Below are positions 34,964 through 44,813 of a DNA stretch of 64,000 nucleotides, piece by piece. Numbering within the stretch: position 1 is the first letter of the stretch; every line of letters begins with the position of its first letter. The notes below the pieces were generated by a model, which saw only the letters and a program-made list of their open reading frames with translations, searched no databases and was not told the origin of the DNA. The stretch is from Thauera sp. GDN1 (GTDB lineage: Bacteria; Pseudomonadota; Gammaproteobacteria; Burkholderiales; Rhodocyclaceae), in NCBI RefSeq assembly GCF_029223545.1, contig NZ_CP097870.1:1364001-1428000 (forward strand). Reading direction: 5' to 3'. The position numbers were made by a program, and so were the translations under genes.

Positions 34964-36139
34964 ATGCTTCCCTACTGGCGCCTGTCGGCCTACTACTTCT
35001 TCTACTTCGCCTTCGTCGGCGCGTTCTCGCCCTACTTCACGCTCTACCTGCAGTCGATCGAGCTGTCCGCGACCGACATCGCGCTGCTGATGTCGCTGAT
35101 GCAGCTGATGCGCGTGCTGGCCCCCAATCTGTGGGGTTGGCTGGCAGAGAAGCTCGGCCTGCGCATCGCCATCGTGCGCCTGTCCGCACTCGCCAGCCTG
35201 GCGGGATTCTCGGTCTTCTTCCTGACAACCGACTTCGCCGGGCTGTTCGCGGCGATGGCGCTGATGGCCTTCTTCTGGAGTGCCGCGCTGCCGCTGATCG
35301 AGGGCCTGACCTTCGCCCATCTCGGCGACGCGGCGCACCGCTATGGCAGCATCCGGGTGTGGGGCTCGGTGGGCTTCATCATCGCGGTGCTCGGGCTCGG
35401 CCATGCGCTCGATTTCCTGCCGATCACCGCCGTGCTGTGGGTGATCGCCGCGATCCTCGGCGGCATCGTGCTGTGCGGCCTCGTCGTCCCCGAGGCGCCG
35501 CGACCGCCCGCACACCGGCAGGCGGCGAGCTTCGGCGACACCCTGCGCCGGCCGGAGGTGCAGGCGCTGCTCGGCGCCTGCTTCCTGATGTCGGCGGCGC
35601 ACGGTGCGCTGTACGTCTTCTATTCGATCTTCCTGGTCGACATCGGCTACGACAAGGCGCTGGTGGGCTGGATGTGGGCGCTGGGCGTGCTGGCCGAGAT
35701 CGGAGTGTTCATGCTGATGCCGCGCATCGGCCAGCGTTTCTCGCTGCGCGCGATCCTGCTGTTCGCGTTCGCCTGTGCGGTGGTGCGCTTCCTGATGATC
35801 GGCTGGGGCGCGGGCAGCCTGGCGGTGCTGGTCCTGGCGCAGCTGCTGCACGGGGCGACCTTCGGCGCTTATCATGCGGCGGCCATCGGGGTGGTGAACC
35901 AGTGGTTCCCGGGCGCGCTGCAGTCGCGCGGACAGGCGCTCTACGGCAGCCTCTCGTTCGGCGCGGGCGGAATGCTGGGCGGCCTGCTCAGCGGTTACAC
36001 CTGGGAAAGCCTTGGTGCCGCGTGGACGTATACGATCGGATCCGGATTCGCCCTCGCCGGTCTCGCCTGGCTGCTGTTCGGCTGGCGCGGCCGTGACCGC
36101 GACGAGGGGCCGGTGATGGGCGCGGATCCGTCGAGTTGA
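34964..36139 (+). CDS. MFS transporter (MFS_1-like / HcaT-type)
   Basis: A 391-residue permease with about twelve transmembrane helices. The N-terminus (YWRLSAYYFFYFAFVGAFSPYFTLYLQ) and the RYGSIRVWGSVGFI segment are typical of the MFS_1_like/HcaT nucleoside-proton-symporter-like group. The substrate is unknown; family members are annotated as phenylpropionate transporters without broad proof. ATG 34964 is preferred because GAGG lies 8 bases upstream; GTG 34955 would sit on that site. It is followed 13 nt later by the M48 protease gene. Confidence 0.85.
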   Translation: MLPYWRLSAYYFFYFAFVGAFSPYFTLYLQSIELSATDIALLMSLMQLMRVLAPNLWGWLAEKLGLRIAIVRLSALASLAGFSVFFLTTDFAGLFAAMALMAFFWSAALPLIEGLTFAHLGDAAHRYGSIRVWGSVGFIIAVLGLGHALDFLPITAVLWVIAAILGGIVLCGLVVPEAPRPPAHRQAASFGDTLRRPEVQALLGACFLMSAAHGALYVFYSIFLVDIGYDKALVGWMWALGVLAEIGVFMLMPRIGQRFSLRAILLFAFACAVVRFLMIGWGAGSLAVLVLAQLLHGATFGAYHAAAIGVVNQWFPGALQSRGQALYGSLSFGAGGMLGGLLSGYTWESLGAAWTYTIGSGFALAGLAWLLFGWRGRDRDEGPVMGADPSS

Positions 36140-36152
36140 GGAGATGCAGAAC

Positions 36153-36968
36153 ATGAAACGAATCCGGAAGCTTGCCATGCCGGCGCTGATCGCTGGCTCG
36201 ATCACCGCCGCCTGCCAGACCGTGCAGACCACCCAGTCCGGTGCCGTCGGCGTGCAGCGCTCGCAACTGATGATGGTGTCGGCGCAGGAGGTCGAGCAGG
36301 CCTCGAACCAGCAGTACCAGCAGATGCTCGCCGAGGCACGAAAGAACAACGCCCTCGATCGCGATCCCGCCACCGTGCAGCGCGTGCGCCGGATCGTCTC
36401 GCGCCTGACCGCGCAGGCCGGCGCCTTCCGTCCGGATGCGCTGTCTTGGGCGTGGGAGGTGCATGTATTCAGCTCCAACGAGCTCAACGCCTGGTGCATG
36501 GCGGGCGGCAAGATGGCGATCTATACCGGCCTGATCGATCGGCTCAAGCTGAGCGACGACGAGATCGCCGCGGTCATGGGCCACGAGATCGCCCACGCGC
36601 TGCGCGAGCACGCGCGCGAGCAGGTGTCGAAGTCGATGGCGACCGGCATCGGGCTTTCGGTCGCGGGCGCCTTGCTGGGTGTGGGGCAGGCGGGGCAGAG
36701 CCTGATGAACACCGTCGCCAAGGTCACCTTCGAGCTGCCCAACTCGCGCGAGCACGAGACCGAGGCCGACCGCATGGGCGTGGAGCTGGCCGCGCGCGCC
36801 GGCTACGATCCTCGCGCCGCGGTCACGTTGTGGGACAAGATGGCCGGCCAGTCGGCCGGGGCGCCGCCGCAGTGGCTGTCCACCCACCCCTCGCACGCCA
36901 ACCGCCAGCGCGATCTCGCCGAGTACGCCGCGCGCGTGATGCCGCTGTATCAGGGCGCGCGGCGCTGA
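36153..36968 (+). CDS. M48-family metalloprotease lipoprotein
   Basis: A 271-residue M48B (HtpX/LoiP-like) zinc protease. A short signal peptide ends in SITAAC, indicating a lipoprotein. The zinc site is GHEIAHALREH with the downstream Glu in HETEADRMGVELAARAGYDP. Related proteins (LoiP, BepA-type) act in envelope quality control. ATG 36153 is preferred over 36144 because the GAGGAG site abuts the earlier one. It is likely co-transcribed with the MFS gene. Confidence 0.9.
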   Translation: MKRIRKLAMPALIAGSITAACQTVQTTQSGAVGVQRSQLMMVSAQEVEQASNQQYQQMLAEARKNNALDRDPATVQRVRRIVSRLTAQAGAFRPDALSWAWEVHVFSSNELNAWCMAGGKMAIYTGLIDRLKLSDDEIAAVMGHEIAHALREHAREQVSKSMATGIGLSVAGALLGVGQAGQSLMNTVAKVTFELPNSREHETEADRMGVELAARAGYDPRAAVTLWDKMAGQSAGAPPQWLSTHPSHANRQRDLAEYAARVMPLYQGARR

Positions 36969-37041
36969 GATCGGGTGTGCTGTTCAGTTTTGCAGCCTTT
37001 GTGAAATAATCGATTTCTTTTTCTGACGCGGAATCACCGGG

Positions 37042-38451
37042 ATGCAAGCTCGCACGCTGTACGAAAAGCTCTGGTCCAGTCATGTCGTCCACCAGGAAGC
37101 CGACGGCACGGCGCTGATCTACATCGACCGCCACCTGGTCCATGAAGTGACCAGCCCGCAGGCCTTCGAGGGCCTCAAGCTGGCTGGGCGCAAGCCGTGG
37201 CGGATCGGCTCGATCGTCGCCACCGCCGACCACAACACGCCCACCGACCACTGGGACCTCGGCATCCAGGACCCGGTGTCGCGCCAGCAGGTCGAGACGC
37301 TGGACGCCAACATCCGCGAGGTCGGCTCGCTCGCCTACTTCCCGTTCAAGGACGAACGCCAGGGCATCGTGCACGTGATCGGCCCTGAGAGCGGCGCCAC
37401 GCTGCCGGGCATGACCGTGGTCTGCGGCGACTCGCACACCTCCACCCATGGCGCCTTCGGCTGTCTGGCGCACGGCATCGGCACCTCCGAGGTCGAGCAC
37501 GTGCTCGCCACCCAGTGCCTGCTGCAGAAGAAGTCGAAGACCATGCTGATCAAGGTCGACGGCCAGCTCGGCCGCGGCGTCACCGCCAAGGACGTGGTGC
37601 TCGCCATCATCGGCAAGATCGGCACTGCCGGCGGCACCGGCTACGCGGTGGAGTTCGGCGGCAGCGCGATCCGCGCGCTGTCGATGGAAGGCCGGATGAC
37701 GATCTGCAACATGGCGATCGAGGCCGGCGCCCGTGCCGGCATGGTCGGCGTGGACGAGACCACCATCGCCTACCTCGAGGACCGTCCGTTCTCGCCCAGG
37801 GGCGAGGCTTGGGACAAGGCGGTCGACTACTGGCGCACGCTGCACAGCGACGAGGGGGCGCAGTTCGACAAGGTCGTCGAGCTCGAGGCCGAGGACATCC
37901 TGCCGCAGGTCACCTGGGGTACCTCGCCGGAGATGGTCACCACCGTCGACGGTCGCGTGCCCGATCCCGCTGCGGTCAGCGACCCGGTGCGCCGCGAGGG
38001 CGTCGAGCGCGCGCTCAAGTACATGGGCCTTACGGCCAACACCCCGATCACCGACATCAACGTGGACCAGGTCTTCATCGGCTCGTGCACCAACTCGCGC
38101 ATCGAGGACCTGCGCGAAGCCGCCGCGGTGGCCAAGGGGCGCAAGAAGGCGGCCAACGTCAGGCGCGTGCTGGTGGTGCCGGGCTCCGGCCTGGTCAAGC
38201 GTCAGGCCGAGGCCGAAGGCCTGCACGAGATCTTCCTCGCCGCCGGGTTCGAGTGGCGCGAGCCGGGCTGTTCGATGTGCCTGGCGATGAACGCCGACCG
38301 CCTCGAGCCGGGCGAGCGCTGCGCCTCGACCTCGAACCGCAACTTCGAGGGCCGGCAGGGCGCGGGTGGTCGCACCCACCTGGTGAGCCCGGCGATGGCT
38401 GCCGCGGCCGCGGTGGCCGGCCATTTCGTCGACGTGCGCACGCTGGGCTGA
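37042..38451 (+). CDS. leuC: 3-isopropylmalate dehydratase, large subunit
   Basis: A 469-residue aconitase-family enzyme. The [4Fe-4S] cysteines are in [27 protein letters not shown] and [11 protein letters not shown]. It forms a heterodimer with LeuD and isomerises 2- to 3-isopropylmalate in leucine synthesis. An AT-rich patch just before the gene (36990-37020) is a likely promoter region. The order leuC, small lipoprotein, leuD, leuB, asd is typical of betaproteobacteria. Confidence 0.98.
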   Translation: MQARTLYEKLWSSHVVHQEADGTALIYIDRHLVHEVTSPQAFEGLKLAGRKPWRIGSIVATADHNTPTDHWDLGIQDPVSRQQVETLDANIREVGSLAYFPFKDERQGIVHVIGPESGATLPGMTVVCGDSHTSTHGAFGCLAHGIGTSEVEHVLATQCLLQKKSKTMLIKVDGQLGRGVTAKDVVLAIIGKIGTAGGTGYAVEFGGSAIRALSMEGRMTICNMAIEAGARAGMVGVDETTIAYLEDRPFSPRGEAWDKAVDYWRTLHSDEGAQFDKVVELEAEDILPQVTWGTSPEMVTTVDGRVPDPAAVSDPVRREGVERALKYMGLTANTPITDINVDQVFIGSCTNSRIEDLREAAAVAKGRKKAANVRRVLVVPGSGLVKRQAEAEGLHEIFLAAGFEWREPGCSMCLAMNADRLEPGERCASTSNRNFEGRQGAGGRTHLVSPAMAAAAAVAGHFVDVRTLG

Positions 38452-38468
38452 CGGTGCGAGGCTCGCAC

Positions 38469-38597
38469 ATGAAAAGACTCGCAGTGCTTCTTGCCACCGT
38501 GCTCGCCGGCCTTGCCGGCGGTGCCTGCAACACGGTGCACGGCATCGGGCAGGACATCTCGGCCACCGGCGAAATCATCCAGAAGGCAGTGAAATAA
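38469..38597 (+). CDS. Entericidin-like small lipoprotein
   Basis: A 42-residue lipoprotein. The signal peptide (KRLAVLLATVLAGLAGGAC) ends in a lipobox, leaving a mature peptide of about 23 residues (CNTVHGIGQDISATGEIIQKAVK-type, shortened here) of the entericidin A/B family. Its TAA is immediately followed by the leuD ATG, so leuD translation is probably coupled to it. E. coli entericidin B is a bacteriolytic lipoprotein with EcnA as antidote, but the role of single copies in leu operons is unknown. Confidence 0.88.
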   Translation: MKRLAVLLATVLAGLAGGACNTVHGIGQDISATGEIIQKAVK

Positions 38598-39236
38598 ATG
38601 AACCCGTTTACCGTTCTCGACGGCCTGGTCGCTCCGCTCGACCGCGCCAACGTCGACACCGACGCGATCATCCCCAAGCAGTTCTTGAAGTCGATCAAGC
38701 GCAGCGGCTTCGGCCCCAACGCCTTCGACGAGTGGCGCTACCTCGACGTCGGTCAGCCCGGCCAGGACTGCAGCACGCGTCCGCTGAATCCGGACTTCGT
38801 GCTCAACCAGGCGCGCTACCAGGGCGCGCAGATCCTGCTCACGCGCGACAACTTCGGCTGCGGCAGCTCGCGCGAGCATGCGCCGTGGGCGCTGGAGGAC
38901 TACGGCTTCCGTGTGCTGATCGGGCCGAGCTTCGCCGACATCTTCTTCAACAACAGCTTCAAGAACGGCCTCCTGCCGATCAAGCTGGATGCGGTCGAAG
39001 TCGACGAACTGTTCCGCCAGTGCGAGGCCAACCCGGGCTATCGCCTGAAGGTCGATCTCGCGGCGCAGACCATCACCCGCCCGGACGGCAAGGCGATCGC
39101 CTTCGACATCGACCCCTTCCGCAAGGAATGCCTGCTCAACGGCTGGGACGACATCGGCCTGACCCTGCGCCACGCCGACAGGATCCGCGCGTTCGAAGAC
39201 AAGCGCCGCGCCGAACACCCGTATTACTTTGCCTGA
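38598..39236 (+). CDS. leuD: 3-isopropylmalate dehydratase, small subunit
   Basis: A 212-residue swivel-domain subunit with [19 protein letters not shown], the [16 protein letters not shown] substrate-binding motif and [11 protein letters not shown]. It partners LeuC. It begins immediately after the stop of the small lipoprotein gene and is followed 36 nt later by leuB. Confidence 0.98.
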   Translation: MNPFTVLDGLVAPLDRANVDTDAIIPKQFLKSIKRSGFGPNAFDEWRYLDVGQPGQDCSTRPLNPDFVLNQARYQGAQILLTRDNFGCGSSREHAPWALEDYGFRVLIGPSFADIFFNNSFKNGLLPIKLDAVEVDELFRQCEANPGYRLKVDLAAQTITRPDGKAIAFDIDPFRKECLLNGWDDIGLTLRHADRIRAFEDKRRAEHPYYFA

Positions 39237-39272
39237 GCCAGGATGGCTCACCGAACCAAGGAAGACGATTCG

Positions 39273-40337
39273 ATGAAGATTTGCGTGCTGCCGGGTGACG
39301 GCATCGGTCCCGAGATCACGGCGGAAGCCGTGCGTGTGCTCGACGCGCTCGACCTCAAGCTGGAGATGGAGGAGGCGCTGATCGGCGGTTGCGCGGTGGA
39401 CGCCACCGGTACGCCCTATCCCGAAGCCACCCAGAAGCTCGCGCGTGAAGCCGACGCGCTGCTGCTCGGCGCCGTCGGCGGCCCGAAGTGGGACACCCTG
39501 CCGCGCGAGCAGCGCCCCGAGCGCGGCCTGCTCGGCATCCGCAAGGACCTCGGCCTGTTCGCCAACCTGCGTCCCGCCATCCTGTATCCGGAGCTGGCCA
39601 ATGCCTCCTCGCTGAAGCCCGAGATCGTCGCCGGCCTGGACATCCTGATCGTGCGCGAGCTCACCGGCGACATCTACTTCGGCCAGCCGCGCGGCATCGA
39701 GACGCGCGAGGTCGATGGCACCCGGCAGCGCGTGGGCTGGAACACCATGATCTACGCCGAGTACGAGATCCGTCGCATCCTCAAGGTGGCCTTCGAGGCG
39801 GCGATGAAGCGCGGCAAGCGCCTGTGCTCGGTCGACAAGATGAACGTGCTCGAGACCACCCAGCTGTGGCGCGACATCGCGATCGAGGTCAGCAAGGACT
39901 TCCCAGAGGTCGAGCTCACCCACATGCTGGTTGACAACGCCGCGATGCAGCTCGTGCGCGCGCCTAAGCAGTTCGACGTGATGGTCACCGGCAACATGTT
40001 CGGAGACATCCTGTCCGACGAGGCCTCGATGCTCACCGGCTCGATCGGCATGCTGCCCTCGGCCTCGCTCGACGCCAACAACAAGGGCCTGTACGAGCCC
40101 TCGCACGGCTCGGCGCCCGACATCGCCGGCAAGGGTGTCGCCAACCCGCTCGCCACCATCCTGTCGGCGGCGATGATGCTGCGCTATACCTTCAATCAGG
40201 AAGCTGCCGCGCAGCGCATCGAGAACGCGGTCAAGAAGGTGCTGGCGCAGGGCTGTCGCACCGGCGACATCTACGAGCCGGGCACGAAGCGGGTCGGCAC
40301 GCGCGAGATGGGCGACGCGGTGCTCGCGGCCCTGTAA
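39273..40337 (+). CDS. leuB: 3-isopropylmalate dehydrogenase
   Basis: A 354-residue isocitrate/isopropylmalate dehydrogenase. It starts with the conserved [14 protein letters not shown], has [25 protein letters not shown] and the NAD-site [14 protein letters not shown]. It oxidises and decarboxylates 3-isopropylmalate. The ATG at 39273 is preceded by AAGGAAG; the earlier frame start at 39243 has no family-like residues. Confidence 0.98.
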   Translation: MKICVLPGDGIGPEITAEAVRVLDALDLKLEMEEALIGGCAVDATGTPYPEATQKLAREADALLLGAVGGPKWDTLPREQRPERGLLGIRKDLGLFANLRPAILYPELANASSLKPEIVAGLDILIVRELTGDIYFGQPRGIETREVDGTRQRVGWNTMIYAEYEIRRILKVAFEAAMKRGKRLCSVDKMNVLETTQLWRDIAIEVSKDFPEVELTHMLVDNAAMQLVRAPKQFDVMVTGNMFGDILSDEASMLTGSIGMLPSASLDANNKGLYEPSHGSAPDIAGKGVANPLATILSAAMMLRYTFNQEAAAQRIENAVKKVLAQGCRTGDIYEPGTKRVGTREMGDAVLAAL

Positions 40338-40391
40338 GCTGTTGCCTGCGCAGGATTTTTTCGAAGTACGTCTTTGTTGAGAGTGATGAAC

Positions 40392-41525
40392 ATGAATCGA
40401 GTCGGTCTGGTTGGCTGGCGTGGCATGGTCGGTTCCGTGCTGATGCAGCGGATGGTGGAAGAGGGCGACTTCGCCTTCATCGAGCCGGTGTATTTCTCCA
40501 CCTCCAACGCCGGTGGCAAGGCGCCGTCCTTCGGCGGCAAGGAAGCGGCCGCGCCGCTGCAGGACGCGATGAACATCGATGCGCTGAAGTCCTGCGACAT
40601 CGTGATCACCTGCCAGGGCGGCGACTACACCAAGGAAGTCTTCCCCAAGCTGCGCGCCACCGGGTGGAATGGCCACTGGATCGACGCCGCCAGCGCGTTG
40701 CGCATGAACGACGACGCGGTGATCATCCTCGACCCGGTCAACCGCAACGTCATCGATGCCGCGCTCGCCAAGGGCGGCCGCAACTGGATCGGCGGCAACT
40801 GCACCGTGTCGCTGATGCTGATGGGCCTGGGCGGCCTGTTCAGGCACGGCCTGGTGGAGTGGATCTCGGCGATGACCTACCAGGCCGCCTCCGGCGCCGG
40901 CGCGCAGAACATGCGAGAACTGATCAGCCAGATGGGCACCATCCACGACTCGGTCAAGGATTTGCTCGCCGACCCGGCCTCGGCCATCCTCGAGATCGAC
41001 CGCAAGGTTGCCGAGACCATGCGCTCGGACGCCTTCCCGAAGAAGAACTTCCGCAACACCCCGCTCGCCGGCAGCCTGATCCCGTGGATCGACGTCCCGG
41101 TCGAGAACGGCCAGAGCAAGGAGGAATGGAAGGGCGGCGCCGAGTGCAACAAGATCCTCGGCAATCCGGCCTTCCGCAGCCCGGGCTCGATCCCGATCGA
41201 CGGCCTGTGCGTGCGCATCGGTGCGATGCGTTGCCATTCGCAGGCGCTGACCATCAAGTTGAAGAAGGACGTGCCGCTCGACGAGGTCAGCGACATCATC
41301 GCCGGCGCCAACGACTGGGTGAAGGTCGTGCCCAACGATCGCGAGACCACCGAGCGCGAACTGACCCCGACCGCCGTCACCGGCACGCTGACCGTCCCGG
41401 TCGGCCGCCTGCACAAGATGGCGATGGGCCCCGAGTACCTCGGCGCCTTCACCGTCGGCGACCAGCTGCTGTGGGGCGCCGCCGAGCCGCTGCGCCGCAT
41501 GCTGCGCATCCTGCTCGAGCGTTGA
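40392..41525 (+). CDS. asd: Aspartate-semialdehyde dehydrogenase
   Basis: A 377-residue enzyme of the gram-negative Asd type. [14 protein letters not shown] is the NADP-binding start, [17 protein letters not shown] holds the active-site Cys, and EECNKILG-type and [16 protein letters not shown] segments follow. It makes aspartate semialdehyde for lysine, threonine and methionine. ATG 40392 lies 8 bases after a TTGAGAG site; the two upstream ATG/TTG options are too close to it. A terminator ends the leu-asd block. Confidence 0.97.
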   Translation: MNRVGLVGWRGMVGSVLMQRMVEEGDFAFIEPVYFSTSNAGGKAPSFGGKEAAAPLQDAMNIDALKSCDIVITCQGGDYTKEVFPKLRATGWNGHWIDAASALRMNDDAVIILDPVNRNVIDAALAKGGRNWIGGNCTVSLMLMGLGGLFRHGLVEWISAMTYQAASGAGAQNMRELISQMGTIHDSVKDLLADPASAILEIDRKVAETMRSDAFPKKNFRNTPLAGSLIPWIDVPVENGQSKEEWKGGAECNKILGNPAFRSPGSIPIDGLCVRIGAMRCHSQALTIKLKKDVPLDEVSDIIAGANDWVKVVPNDRETTERELTPTAVTGTLTVPVGRLHKMAMGPEYLGAFTVGDQLLWGAAEPLRRMLRILLER

Positions 41526-41546
41526 GTCTTTCGCTCGCATCGAGAC

Positions 41547-41574
41547 AAAAGGGGGCTTCGGCCCCCTTTTTTTC
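41547..41574 (+). terminator. Rho-independent terminator after asd
   Basis: AAAAGGGGGC-TTCG-GCCCCCTTTTTTT: a perfect 10-bp stem with a UUCG tetraloop and T-tract. Confidence 0.95.
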
Positions 41575-41726
41575 GGTCTGGTCGTGGCGTCGGCGGTAAT
41601 TCGTCACGCAGGACGCATGCGAATCAGGCCCGACTAATGCGGCTGGCGTCGGGAAATGCTAGATTCCGTGGCCGAACAGGGATCTCCGTCCCTTGCCGTA
41701 CTGCTCAGTTCCGGGGGGAACGCGGT

Positions 41727-44700
41727 TTGAAATCGAACATGACAACGTCGCTCCGAGCCTCGCTGCTCGCCCTTTCCATCGCCGCGTTCCCGCTCTCCGC
41801 GCAAGCGGCGGGCCTGGGGCAGATCAACGTCTATAGCGGCCTCGGTCAGCCGCTGCGCGCAGAGATCCAGATCAGCGCCACCCCGCAGGAGCTGCAGTCC
41901 TTGAGCGCGCGCATCGCTTCCGCCGATGCGTTCCGGCAGGCGAACCTCAGCTATGGCGGCGCGGTCAGCGCCATCCGCGTCAGCGTAGACACCCGCGCTT
42001 CCCGTCCGGTGATCCGCCTCTCCAGCGACCGCCCGATCAACGATCCCTTCGTCGACCTGCTGGTCGAACTCAACTGGGCGACCGGTCGGATGGTGCGCGA
42101 GTACACCTTCCTGCTCGATCCGGTCGACATCGCTGCGCTGCGTCCGCTCTCCGCAGCGGTCGATACGCCGGCGGCGCCTCCCGTCGCGCGGCCCATCGCC
42201 AGCCGGGCTCAGCCCGCCCGCAGTGCGCCCGCGGCACGTGCGGTTCCGGAAAGCTACACCGTGCGCCGCGGCGACACCATGCACCGCATCGCCACCGCCA
42301 ATGCCCATGCGGGCACGACGCTCGACCAGATGCTGGTCGCGCTCCTGCGCGCAAATCCCAAGGCCTTCGACGGCGGCAACATCAACCGCCTGCGCGCCGG
42401 TTCGGTGCTGAGCGTGCCGTCCGCCGACACGGTCAAGGCAATCGAGAGGGCCGAGGCGCGTCGCGAATTGCGCGCCCAGGCGGCCGATTTCGAAGCCTAC
42501 CGTCGCGGCCTCGCGACTGCGGCCAGCACTCGGACGCCGGTCCAGCCTGCCGAGGCGGCGCAGGAAAGCGCCGGCAGGATCGTGCCGAAGGTGGACGAGC
42601 CTGCCCCGGCGACCGAGTCCGGCGACCAGGTCAAGGTCTCGCGCAGCGACAGTGGCGAGGACGCCGGGGCCGAGGCTCGTCTGCACGCCCTCGAGGAGGA
42701 GCTCACCAGCCGTTCGAAGTCGCTCGAGGAAGCCAATGAACGACTGGTGCAACTGGAGCGCAGCATTCGCGATCTGCAGCGTTTGCTCGAAGTGCAGAGC
42801 GGCACCATGGGGCAGTTGCAGGCCGGTGCCGGTGGCGCGGTTCCGGCCGCTCCGGCCGTCGTGACCGAGCAGGCCGCTGGCGAAGCAGCGAAGACGGGCG
42901 AGGCGACGGCGCCGGCCGCCGTGGCCGTGCCTTCAGCGCCGCCGGCGGCAACTGCACAGCCCGCGCCTGTCACGGCTCCGGCCCCGCGCCCCGCGCCGGT
43001 CGAGGCTCCGCCTGCGCAGGCCGGCTTCGTCGACGCCATGCTCGAGGATCCCGCCGTGCTCGCGGGCGGAGGCGGCATCCTCGCCCTCCTTCTTGCCTAT
43101 GCGGGCTTCAAGTCACGTCAGCGCCGCAAGGAGGCCGAAGTCGAGGCGGCCGAGGCCGAGCTCGCCGCGTCGGAGGACGGCGTCGCAGGTCAGGGCGTGT
43201 TCTCGGGCACCGGCGGACAGAGCGTCGACACCGGTGCGATGAGCATCATGCACACCGATTTCGGCCAGACCGGGCTGTCCTCGATCGATACCGACGAGGG
43301 GGTCGATCCGGTCGCCGAGGCGGATGTCTATATGGCCTACGGTCGCGACGTGCAGGCCGAGGAGATCCTGCAGGACGCGCTGAAGGCCGACCCTGGGCGG
43401 GCGGCGATCTATGTGAAGTTGCTCGAGATCCATGCCCAGCGCAAGAACGGTCGCCAGTTCGAGGCGGTTGCGAGCGAGCTGTTCGCGCGCACCGGCGGGC
43501 AGGGCCGGGAGTGGGACAAGGCGGCTGCGCTGGGGCGCAAGCTCGATCCGGACAACCCGCTCTATGCCGCCGGGCGCGAGCCGTCCGCCGCCACGACGCA
43601 GCCGTCGTCCGCTGCCGGGACGCTCGCCGCCGCGGGCGCGGTGGCTGCAGGCGCGATGGCGAGTGCCTCGGCAGTTGCTGCCCCGGTCGCACCCGCGCCA
43701 GCGGACGAGCCGGCCAGCGCGGAGGAGGAGCCCAGGCTCGAGCTCTCGGCGCTCGATTTCACGACGGCCGGGCACGCCGAGCCCACCCCGCTGCCGCTGG
43801 CTGAAACCGGGCGTTCGCCCGCCGAGCCGATCCGCAGCGGTGCCGAAGTAGCGCCCGTGGTCGAACCGGTGGCCGCGGCTGAGGTGGTCGAGGACGCGCC
43901 TGTCGACGACTGGGCGGTGGATGTGGGTACGCTCGACTTCGAACTCGATTTCAACGAGCAGGCGTCTTCGGACGCCGCGCCCGGCGAGTCGGCGGAGGCC
44001 GCCGAGCCGGCCTTCGAGCTCGATCTGACCGCCGAGGCCTCGGCGGCCCCGGCAGAGGAACAGGGCGTGGCCAGCATGGTGTTCGATCTCGACATCGGCG
44101 AGCCGGAGGAGGTCGCGGCGGAATCGATGGCCGCGCCGGTCGTCGCAGCCGGCAACCCGGCGGTGCCCGTCGCCGATCTGGGGGCGGCAACGGTGATCGA
44201 CGAGGACCTGGGGCGGATGCTGGCCACCGGGCTGGATTTCGAGCTTCCGGATCTGGAACTCGATTCCGCCGCGGATCGTTTCGATCTCAATGCCACGGTC
44301 ATCAGCGATTCTCCGATCCATTATGGCGAGGACGACGGTGTCTCCGCCGGGCGGGCGGCCGCGGATGCCGCCAAGGGCGCACAGCCGGCGGTCGATCTCG
44401 ACGCGACGAGCTTCGATGCCAGCCTGATCGATTTCGACTTCGACCTCGATGCGCAGGCCGCGTCGGGCGACACCCCGTCGGCTGTGCCTGCCGGGCTCGA
44501 CCTGGCGTCGATCGATCTCGAGCTCGAGAATCTGGAGGAGCCGACGGTGACGGATGTCGATGCTGCTGGGTCGGCCGCCGAGCTGCCGGCGGGCGCGGAC
44601 AGCGAGGAGGCCGAAACCAAGCTCGAGCTCGCCCGTGCCTACGAGGAAATGGGTGACAAGGAGGGCGCCCGCGAGCTGCTCCTGGAGGTGGTGAGCGAGG

Positions 44701-44753
44701 GCTCGGCGAGACAACAGGCGGCGGCGCGCGATATGATCGCCCGCCTGGGCTGA
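41727..44753 (+). CDS. fimV: FimV/TspA-like peptidoglycan-binding scaffold protein
   Basis: A 1008-residue FimV homologue. Signal peptide to about residue 27, a conserved N-terminal FimV domain (GLGQINVYSGLGQPLRAEI), a LysM-like domain at about 174-230, a coiled coil near 320-350, a Pro/Ala linker and one transmembrane helix near 441-457. Then comes a very acidic cytoplasmic region with repeated FELD/DLDI-type motifs and a C-terminal TPR-like FimV cap (ETKLELARAYEEMGDKEGARELL). FimV organises polar type IV pilus and twitching machinery. The TTG at 41727 is preferred because GGGGGG lies 9 bases upstream; ATG 41739 is 20 bases away. It lies in the conserved asd-fimV-truA order. Confidence 0.93.
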   Translation: MKSNMTTSLRASLLALSIAAFPLSAQAAGLGQINVYSGLGQPLRAEIQISATPQELQSLSARIASADAFRQANLSYGGAVSAIRVSVDTRASRPVIRLSSDRPINDPFVDLLVELNWATGRMVREYTFLLDPVDIAALRPLSAAVDTPAAPPVARPIASRAQPARSAPAARAVPESYTVRRGDTMHRIATANAHAGTTLDQMLVALLRANPKAFDGGNINRLRAGSVLSVPSADTVKAIERAEARRELRAQAADFEAYRRGLATAASTRTPVQPAEAAQESAGRIVPKVDEPAPATESGDQVKVSRSDSGEDAGAEARLHALEEELTSRSKSLEEANERLVQLERSIRDLQRLLEVQSGTMGQLQAGAGGAVPAAPAVVTEQAAGEAAKTGEATAPAAVAVPSAPPAATAQPAPVTAPAPRPAPVEAPPAQAGFVDAMLEDPAVLAGGGGILALLLAYAGFKSRQRRKEAEVEAAEAELAASEDGVAGQGVFSGTGGQSVDTGAMSIMHTDFGQTGLSSIDTDEGVDPVAEADVYMAYGRDVQAEEILQDALKADPGRAAIYVKLLEIHAQRKNGRQFEAVASELFARTGGQGREWDKAAALGRKLDPDNPLYAAGREPSAATTQPSSAAGTLAAAGAVAAGAMASASAVAAPVAPAPADEPASAEEEPRLELSALDFTTAGHAEPTPLPLAETGRSPAEPIRSGAEVAPVVEPVAAAEVVEDAPVDDWAVDVGTLDFELDFNEQASSDAAPGESAEAAEPAFELDLTAEASAAPAEEQGVASMVFDLDIGEPEEVAAESMAAPVVAAGNPAVPVADLGAATVIDEDLGRMLATGLDFELPDLELDSAADRFDLNATVISDSPIHYGEDDGVSAGRAAADAAKGAQPAVDLDATSFDASLIDFDFDLDAQAASGDTPSAVPAGLDLASIDLELENLEEPTVTDVDAAGSAAELPAGADSEEAETKLELARAYEEMGDKEGARELLLEVVSEGSARQQAAARDMIARLG

Positions 44754-44813
44754 AGCCCCCGTCGCCAGGCCGCTCCGAGTCCGGGCTCGGGGTGGCCTGT
44801 TGCGTTTACCGAC

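Noticed and set aside
38202..41540. A long minus-strand open frame across leuC-leuD-leuB-asd
   Set aside because: Same shadow effect; the plus strand encodes four complete canonical enzymes.
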